Shown: positions 16,428-21,398 of the stretch, piece after piece
Layout of the letters: each line of letters opens with the position of its first letter
How positions within the stretch are numbered: the first letter of the stretch is position 1
Source: JANRIC01 sp033765345
GTDB taxonomy: Bacteria; Bacteroidota; Bacteroidia; Cytophagales; Microscillaceae
Length of the DNA: 21,398 bases
Direction of reading: 5' to 3'
Assembly: GCA_033765345.1 (NCBI GenBank)
Contig: JANRIC010000228.1
Coordinates: 1-21,398 of the forward strand
Position numbers and translations under genes: made by a program
Notes under the pieces: generated by a model
What the model was told of the DNA's origin: nothing
Database searches by the model: none
The model's input: the letters and a program-made list of their open reading frames with translations, nothing else

Positions 16428-16700
16428 TTTCTCAAAATTTTATTTTGAGAAAAATGCACCACGAAGCGAAAGACAAAATTCTCAACTGAGAAAAACGCCC
16501 CACGAAACGAAGGACAAAATTCTCAATTGAGAAAAACGCCCCACGAAACGAAGGACAAAATTCTCAATTGAGAAAAACGCCCCACGAAACGAAGGACAAA
16601 ATTCTCAATTGAGAAAAACGCCCCACGAAACGAAGGACAAAATTCTCAATTGAGAAAAACGCCTCACGAAACGAAAGACAAAATTCTCAATTGAGAAAAA
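16428..16700. repeat. Tandem array of a 41-bp repeat with palindromic core
   Basis: The perfect palindrome TTCTCAATTGAGAA recurs at a strict 41-base period: its CTCAATTGAG core begins at 16481 (with one mismatch, CTCAACTGAG), 16522, 16563, 16604, 16645 and 16686. The 27-base sequence between cores contains CGCCCCACGAAACGAAGGAC and is nearly invariant. A divergent seventh core at 16428-16452 forms a longer stem (11-base arms, TTT loop). The inner copies are identical and the outer ones diverged, as expected of an array growing by slippage or unequal exchange. It lies between the 3' ends of two convergent genes, and the period is not a multiple of three, so it is not coding. The rest of the gene-free stretch 16311-16765 holds only the hairpin at 16347-16386. 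Confidence 0.95.
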
Positions 16701-16765
16701 CACTATGTTCGTTGGATCTATGCTGAGTTGTTTAATACTAGCGATTCAATAAAGAACCCTCATTT

Positions 16766-17545
16766 TTATAAACCAGGCGGCGGACTGACTGCGGTCCATC
16801 CTCCATCAATGATCAAGGTTTGAGAAGTAATATGTTGCGCCCAGGAAGAGAGTAAAAATAGGGCTGCTTGGGCAATATCTTCTACTGCGGCACAAGCACC
16901 CAAAGGTGTGATCTGCTCCCATTGACGCTGATATTCTCCTTGATCTGCCAATGCCCCGGTTCTTTCCGTGAGTGTTGCTCCTGGCGAGATGGCATTTACC
17001 CGAATAGCGTAGGGTGCGAGCTCTACGCCCAAAGTTTTAGCCAAAAAACCAATGGCAGCCTTAGACATACCGTAAGCAGTCAGGTGTGGATGGTGTTGAT
17101 GCCCTGTCACAGAAGACATTAACAAAATACTACCCCCGGATTGCTGCTTGATCATCTGTCGGGCTGCTCGTTGTGCCAAAAAGAAAGTACCCTGAAGATT
17201 AACAGCCACCAGTCGCTGAAAGCTCTCCAGTGAATATGCCAAAAAATCTCCAAAAGTAGTAATCCCCGAATTAGCCACGGTCAAATCCAAATGCCCAAAA
17301 TTGTGCAAGGCTTTTTCAATCATGCGATCAATAAAATCCACATCCGATGAATCTCCCACAATAAGCTCACAAACGCCTCCTTCTTTGAGGATTTTTTCTT
17401 GGGCCGAATGTGCTGCCGCTTCATCAATGTCATTGATCAATACGGCAGCACCATAAGCAGCCAATTGTCGGGCTATCTCAAATCCAATCCCAACTCCAGC
17501 TCCAGTAACCAAAGCAACTTTGCCTGAAAATGAAAAATTCTGCAT
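16766..17545 (-). CDS. Short-chain dehydrogenase/reductase (SDR), probable sugar or sugar-acid dehydrogenase
   Basis: From the ATG at 17545 the protein has 259 residues (a TTG at 17560 would add five). It is a classical SDR: TGAGVGIG nucleotide loop (14-21), Asp39 at the end of strand 2, which favours NAD over NADP, and the catalytic set Asn116, Ser145, Tyr158, Lys162 (YGMSK). The usual NNAG motif reads ANSG (91-94). The C-terminal IDGGW segment is normal. It is the last gene of the minus-strand run with an IlvD-type dehydratase and two further SDRs, which points to oxidation of a sugar or a deoxy-keto sugar acid. The exact substrate is not readable from sequence. Just downstream lies the 41-bp tandem repeat array. 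Confidence 0.9.
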   Translation of the reverse strand: MQNFSFSGKVALVTGAGVGIGFEIARQLAAYGAAVLINDIDEAAAHSAQEKILKEGGVCELIVGDSSDVDFIDRMIEKALHNFGHLDLTVANSGITTFGDFLAYSLESFQRLVAVNLQGTFFLAQRAARQMIKQQSGGSILLMSSVTGHQHHPHLTAYGMSKAAIGFLAKTLGVELAPYAIRVNAISPGATLTERTGALADQGEYQRQWEQITPLGACAAVEDIAQAALFLLSSWAQHITSQTLIIDGGWTAVSPPPGL

Positions 17546-17666
17546 GAGCTTTTTATACAATAAGGATTTAAAGTTCTCAGAAAGAACATCTTGCTGGGGG
17601 CATGTACGAATGAGTTGTATTGATTTGTGCCTTCCCAGCTAGATTTACAATGAGTTCTTGGGTGAA

Positions 17667-18449
17667 TTATGTATTTAAGGTGATAAACCCTCCATCAATT
17701 GGATAAAAGCTTCCGGTCACAAATCCAGCTTCATCCGAACACAGATAGGTAATCAGGTAGGCAATCTCATCGGGCTGCCCCATTCTGCCGATGGGTTGGG
17801 TTTTGGAGAGTTTTTCAAACATTTCCTCTTCTCTGCCCGGATAGGTATTTTTCAAATAACCATCTACAAAAGGTGTATGCACCCTTGCCGGACCCACGGC
17901 ATTGCAACGAATATTGTCTTTTAAATAATCTTTGGCCACCGAAAATGTCATCGAGTATACGGCTCCTTTGGTCATAGAGTACGCAAATCTATCTGCCAGA
18001 CCCACTACGGAAGCTATGGAAGCAAGATTCACAATCGCACCACCTCCAGATTTTTTCATATATTGCAGGCCAAAGTACAGGCAACTATACACACTTTTGA
18101 TATTGACGGCATACAAACGATCCATATCGGCTTCGGTGGTATTCTCGACATTACCGATATGGGCTATTCCGGCATTATTCACCAAGATATTGAGTTGACC
18201 GGATTGTTGGTAAATTTTCTCGAATAATTTTCCTAGGTCTTCGTGCTGCGTCACGTCAGCGTGATGAAAAAAGGCTTGTCCTCCGGATGCCTGAATCTCT
18301 GAGGCTACTCGTTGTCCATTTTCTTGATCCAAATCAAGCAGATGAACGACTGCGCCCTGTTTGGCAAATACTTTACTGATGCTTTCGCCGATACCCTTGC
18401 CGCCACCAGTCACTATGGCTACTTTGTCTTTTAAACTGAATAATGTCAT
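17667..18449 (-). CDS. Short-chain dehydrogenase/reductase, possible 2-keto-3-deoxy-sugar-acid dehydrogenase
   Basis: The 260-residue SDR (ATG at 18449; a TTG at 18470 is an alternative) has the TGGGKGIG loop (14-21), Asp39 ending strand 2 (NAD type), NNAG (91-94), and the catalytic residues Asn116, Ser144, Tyr157 and Lys161 (YSMTK). Its general look, with the PARVHTPFVDGYLKNTYPG substrate loop, recalls 2-keto-3-deoxy-L-fuconate dehydrogenases of non-phosphorylative pathways; this is from memory and is not decisive. It begins 57 bases after the dehydratase stop codon, so co-transcription is likely. 121 bases separate it from the next SDR. Class certain, substrate inferred from neighbours. Confidence 0.9.
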   Translation of the reverse strand: MTLFSLKDKVAIVTGGGKGIGESISKVFAKQGAVVHLLDLDQENGQRVASEIQASGGQAFFHHADVTQHEDLGKLFEKIYQQSGQLNILVNNAGIAHIGNVENTTEADMDRLYAVNIKSVYSCLYFGLQYMKKSGGGAIVNLASIASVVGLADRFAYSMTKGAVYSMTFSVAKDYLKDNIRCNAVGPARVHTPFVDGYLKNTYPGREEEMFEKLSKTQPIGRMGQPDEIAYLITYLCSDEAGFVTGSFYPIDGGFITLNT

Positions 18450-18506
18450 AATTTTATGATTTTTCTCCAATACAAATACCTTGAGTAAATTAGGGTAAAT
18501 AATTCA

Positions 18507-20216
18507 TTAATGTGAATCTCTGGATACTTCACTACCTGACTTACCTCGTAAAAAGTCCAGGTCACAGCCCAGGTGTGCTTGTTCTACGTGTTGGATATGT
18601 ATGTGTACAAATCCTCGCTCATACCCCAGGTCGGGGGCTACCCAGGCAGCTTTTCTCTGCGCAAGCTCTTCTTCAGAAACCAGCAGCACCAGTCTACGCA
18701 TAGGCACATCTACCACGATCAAATCTCCATTTTGTACCAAAGCCAATGTACCACCCACGGCAGATTCGGGCGAAACGTGCAAAAATACCGTACCGAAAGC
18801 CGTTCCACTCATTCTTCCGTCAGAAATACGGATCATATCGGTTACACCTTGAGCTAGTAGTTTTTTGGGCAGCCCCATATTACCTACCTCGGGCATACCT
18901 GGATAGCCTTTCGGTCCTACATTTTTGAGTACCATAATGCAGGTCTCGTCAATATCCAGGTCAGGGTCATCGATACGGGCTTTATAATCCTCAATATTTT
19001 CAAAAACTACGGCTTTTCCGGTATGTTGCATCAGATCGGGGCTAGCAGCTGAAGGTTTGATAATGGCTCCGTGCTCACACAGATTTCCTTTTACTACGGC
19101 GATACCCGATTCTTTTTTGATGGGAGCTTCGAGAGAGGCAATTACTTCTAGGTTGTAACATTCAGCATTTTGAACATTTTCTGCTACGGATTTTCCGGTA
19201 ACGGTTAGTGTGTCTCGATTCAAGTGTCCCAGCAATTCTTTCATCACCACAGGCAAGCCTCCTGCATAATAAAACTCTTCCATCATATATTTTCCGGAGG
19301 GCTGTAGATTTGCCAAAAGGGGAATTTGTGCCGAAAATTTATCAAAATCATCCAATTGCAGTTCAACGCCAATGCGCCCCGCAATAGCCAGCAGGTGTAC
19401 CACAAAATTGGTAGAACCACCCACAGCGGCATTGATCATAATGGCATTCTCGAAAGCCTGACGGGTGAGTACTTTGGATAAAGTCAAATCTTCGTGAATC
19501 ATTTCTACAATCCGCCTGCCGCTCAAATGTGCCTGTACTTTTCTGCGAGAATCTGCTGCCGGAATGGCTGCGTTTTGAGGCAGGGTCACTCCCAGCGATT
19601 CTACCATACAAGCCATCGTGGAGGCTGTACCCATAACGGCACAATGCCCGCGACTTCTGCACATACAGGCTTCGGCTTCCAGAAAATCTTCGGATGAAAG
19701 CTCACCTTTGCGATAGGACTCGCTAAAGTGCCAGACTTGTGTGGTGCCGATGTCACTCCCCCGGAATTTGCCATTCAGCATGGGGCCACCGGATACAAAA
19801 ATGGTAGGTAAATCTACGCTGCAAGCTCCCATCAAGATAGAAGGGGTTGTTTTATCACATCCGCCCAGCAATACTACACCGTCTACGGGGTTTGCGCGTA
19901 TACTTTCTTCGGCATCCATACTGACCAAATTGCGATAAAGCATAGCCGTAGGTTTGATCAGGGTTTCACCCAGTGACATCACCGGAAACTCCAGCGGCAA
20001 TCCGCCTGCTTCCCAAACACCACGTTTGACGTATTCGGCCAGTTCACGAAAATGTGCATTACAAGGTGTAAGCTCAGACCAGGTATTGCAAATTCCGATG
20101 ACAGGTTTGCCCTGAAATTCGTCTGCGGGAAGCCCCTGATTCTTCATCCAGGCGCGATAGATAAAACCGTCCTTTCCTTCTTTACCAAACCAATTCTGAC
20201 TGCGTAGTTTTTTCAT
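18507..20216 (-). CDS. IlvD/Edd-family sugar-acid dehydratase (L-arabinonate dehydratase type)
   Basis: The 569-residue protein belongs to the IlvD/Edd dehydratases. The three iron-sulfur cysteines are present as Cys52 (ELTPCNAH), Cys120 (GGCDKTT) and Cys192 (SRGHCAVMG). The metal and active-site residues Glu84 (SLGET), Asp121 and Lys122 are also visible, as is the catalytic Ser470 in SDGRMSGTAFG. The N-terminus LRSQNWFGKEGKDGFIYRAWMKNQG and the ICNTWSELTPCNAHFRELAEYVKRGVWEAGG block are those of the pentonate/hexonate branch (L-arabinonate, D-xylonate, L-fuconate-like substrates), not of branched-chain amino acid IlvD. It would convert an aldonate to the 2-keto-3-deoxy acid. Flanking NAD-type SDRs fit an oxidative sugar route. 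Substrate assignment is tentative. Confidence 0.92.
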   Translation of the reverse strand: MKKLRSQNWFGKEGKDGFIYRAWMKNQGLPADEFQGKPVIGICNTWSELTPCNAHFRELAEYVKRGVWEAGGLPLEFPVMSLGETLIKPTAMLYRNLVSMDAEESIRANPVDGVVLLGGCDKTTPSILMGACSVDLPTIFVSGGPMLNGKFRGSDIGTTQVWHFSESYRKGELSSEDFLEAEACMCRSRGHCAVMGTASTMACMVESLGVTLPQNAAIPAADSRRKVQAHLSGRRIVEMIHEDLTLSKVLTRQAFENAIMINAAVGGSTNFVVHLLAIAGRIGVELQLDDFDKFSAQIPLLANLQPSGKYMMEEFYYAGGLPVVMKELLGHLNRDTLTVTGKSVAENVQNAECYNLEVIASLEAPIKKESGIAVVKGNLCEHGAIIKPSAASPDLMQHTGKAVVFENIEDYKARIDDPDLDIDETCIMVLKNVGPKGYPGMPEVGNMGLPKKLLAQGVTDMIRISDGRMSGTAFGTVFLHVSPESAVGGTLALVQNGDLIVVDVPMRRLVLLVSEEELAQRKAAWVAPDLGYERGFVHIHIQHVEQAHLGCDLDFLRGKSGSEVSRDSH

Positions 20217-20336
20217 AATGGTATCTTTTACTATAATTTATTTGACTTTTGTGATTAGTATGATTGATTATCCTGATTCTAGGCAATCTGCCGTACAACT
20301 TGTGTCCTAAGTTTAGCCTATCCTATTTATCACGTA

Positions 20337-21089
20337 TTAATAAGTAGCTCTGCCTCCGGAGAGGTCAAAAATGTATCCGGTATTAAAACTTGCCTCGGGC
20401 GATACGATCCAGCAAGCAAGGGATGCGACTTCCTCGATAGTCCCCATACGTTTCATGGGTATTTTGTCGGTCATATATTTGAGCATGACAGGGTCAGTAT
20501 TTTCATTAAAATCTGTGGCAATGACTGCGGGTGCTAGACCATTCACAGTAATGCCATTTTCGGCATATTCTTTACCTACACCTTTGACCAAACCCATCAG
20601 GGCTGATTTGCTGGCAGCATAAGCCACCATTCCCGGATTACCTTCTTTGCCACCTATAGAACTGATGTGCAATATTCGACCGTATTGCTGCCTCAACATA
20701 GGAGGAATGGCATATTTGGTGAGTAAAAAAGCCCCTCTGAGGTTTACAGCCACTACTTTATCGAATATATCCGTATCATATTCACCAATTTTGACAGCAG
20801 TTTGTCCTACGATTCCGGCACAATTCACCAGAATATCCAGTCTATTCCTGGTATTGACTAAGTCCAGAATCGTTTTTTGGACATCTTTCTCCTGAGTAAT
20901 GTCTACAACAAGCCCTTCTATATCAAGCCCTTGTACAAGAGACTCCTGAACAGTCTTGTTTAATTCATCTTCCAACACATCCAAAATAACTATCTGACAG
21001 CCTTCCGAAGCCAAACGAAGGGCAATTCCTTTCCCAATTCCTCTTGCCCCACCGGCAATTATAGCAACTTGGTCTCTAAATCTTTCCAT
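20337..21089 (-). CDS. Short-chain dehydrogenase/reductase ending in SGGRATY
   Basis: The 250-residue SDR has the AGGARGIG nucleotide loop (12-19), Asp37 at the end of strand 2 (NAD preference), NCAG in place of NNAG (89-92), and the catalytic residues Asn116, Ser144, Tyr157, Lys161 (YAASK). The C-terminus FDLSGGRATY is, as I recall, typical of SDRs found with sugar-acid dehydratases in non-phosphorylative L-rhamnose or L-fucose degradation. It is the first gene visible of the minus-strand run, 120 bases before the dehydratase start, and could be its promoter-proximal member. The region upstream of its ATG shows no full Bacteroidota promoter. Class certain, substrate inferred. Confidence 0.9.
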   Translation of the reverse strand: MERFRDQVAIIAGGARGIGKGIALRLASEGCQIVILDVLEDELNKTVQESLVQGLDIEGLVVDITQEKDVQKTILDLVNTRNRLDILVNCAGIVGQTAVKIGEYDTDIFDKVVAVNLRGAFLLTKYAIPPMLRQQYGRILHISSIGGKEGNPGMVAYAASKSALMGLVKGVGKEYAENGITVNGLAPAVIATDFNENTDPVMLKYMTDKIPMKRMGTIEEVASLACWIVSPEASFNTGYIFDLSGGRATY

Positions 21090-21264
21090 CTTTATATTCT
21101 TTCAGAAAAAAATGATTATTCATATATTTTTGCAATATAAAATAAAATTCATATCGACCATGAGTAAACCGACAATAAAATTTATACTTTTTTCTGATAA
21201 ATTTTCATAATAAAAATTCAGCAGGAGTTGCCACGCCGCAAAGTGACTACCCATTGACAGTTAA
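21090..21264 (-). other. AT-rich leader region of the sugar-acid gene cluster
   Basis: Together with the repeat array that follows, this makes a gene-free stretch of 309 bases upstream of the SDR. It is very AT-rich up to about 21220 and then briefly GC-richer. The promoter of the cluster probably lies here, but no clear TTTG-N19-TAnnTTTG arrangement could be found. A weak 4-base inverted pair, TTGC-N6-GCAA at 21228-21241, is the only symmetry noticed. Confidence 0.3.
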
Positions 21265-21398
21265 TTGATGTCTTAGACCTTAAAATTGATGTCTTAGACC
21301 TTAAAATTGATGTCTTAGACCTTAAAATTGATGTCTTAGACCTTAAAATTGATGTCTTAGACCTTAAAATTGATGTCTTAGACCTTAAAATTGATGTC
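21265..21398. repeat. 21-bp tandem repeat array running off the window
   Basis: Identical copies of a 21-base unit start at 21265, 21286, 21307, 21328, 21349 and 21370, with a seventh cut off at the window end (21391). Each unit begins TTGATGTCTTAGACC and ends TTAAAA, and contains the near-palindrome GTCT-T-AGAC. All visible copies are identical, so the array is recent or actively homogenised. A 21-base period equals two turns of B-DNA, so every GTCTTAGAC faces the same side. The true length is unknown. Confidence 0.95.

Noticed and set aside
16428..16700. CRISPR array
   Set aside because: The sequence between palindromes is the same in every unit (27 bases, nearly invariant), so there are no distinct spacers, and no cas genes are near.
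20217..20336. A separate promoter or riboswitch before the dehydratase gene
   Set aside because: The 120-base gap has no TAnnTTTG element on the minus strand and no extended stem structure that could be supported by eye.
21258..21398. Coding heptapeptide repeat (frame reading IDVLDLK)
   Set aside because: The 21-base unit keeps this frame open, but TGA at 21255 closes it upstream and no ATG, GTG or TTG start follows in frame before the array.

Overview
The window looks like chromosomal DNA of a free-living member of the Bacteroidota, most likely near the Cytophagales. This rests on four things: a fused alpha/beta E1 dehydrogenase, a secreted protein with a type IX secretion C-terminal tail, several start regions with the Bacteroidota promoter element TAnnTTTG and no Shine-Dalgarno sequence, and the HAMP-like/GAF and SpoIIE signalling proteins typical of the phylum. 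The exact genus cannot be read from the sequence. No rRNA, tRNA, transposase or CRISPR array was seen.

Region 1 (1-4571) is mostly housekeeping. An orphan XisI-family gene stands behind a terminator-like hairpin. Next come ispF (isoprenoid synthesis) and an M16 zinc peptidase, both on the minus strand and separated by a strong hairpin. Divergent from them is a 669-residue fused E1 component of a 2-oxo acid dehydrogenase.

Region 2 (4732-5984) is a two-gene plus-strand unit. It encodes a small lysine-rich lipoprotein and a very basic exported protein with seven loosely spaced aromatic-x-Gly repeats. Neither has a function I recognise.

Region 3 (6115-11196) is a signalling cluster. A SiaB-like ATPase/kinase gene converges, with a 4-base overlap of stop codons, on a minus-strand run of three genes: a coiled-coil protein ending in a SpoIIE-type phosphatase domain that has lost its metal-binding aspartates, an intact SpoIIE/RsbU phosphatase with a 21-residue coiled-coil repeat, and a soluble GAF/PAS protein without output domain. 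This looks like a partner-switching module in which kinase and phosphatase are present but the substrate protein (SiaC/DUF1987 or STAS type) is not in the window. The catalytically dead phosphatase is the most interesting single protein here.

Region 4 (11639-16310) holds an MFS transporter, a DUF2892 membrane protein and a Crp/Fnr-type regulator, with a perfect palindrome between the last two that is a good operator candidate. It ends with a type IX-secreted beta-propeller-like protein broken by both a frameshift and a nonsense codon.

Region 5 (16428-21398) is a minus-strand cluster of an IlvD/Edd-family sugar-acid dehydratase and three NAD-type short-chain dehydrogenases, best read as part of a non-phosphorylative sugar oxidation pathway (L-fucose, L-rhamnose, L-arabinose or similar). 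Lactonase, final cleavage enzyme and transporter are not in view. The cluster is bracketed by two different tandem-repeat arrays: a 41-bp repeat with a 14-bp perfect palindrome downstream, and a 21-bp repeat upstream that runs off the end of the window.
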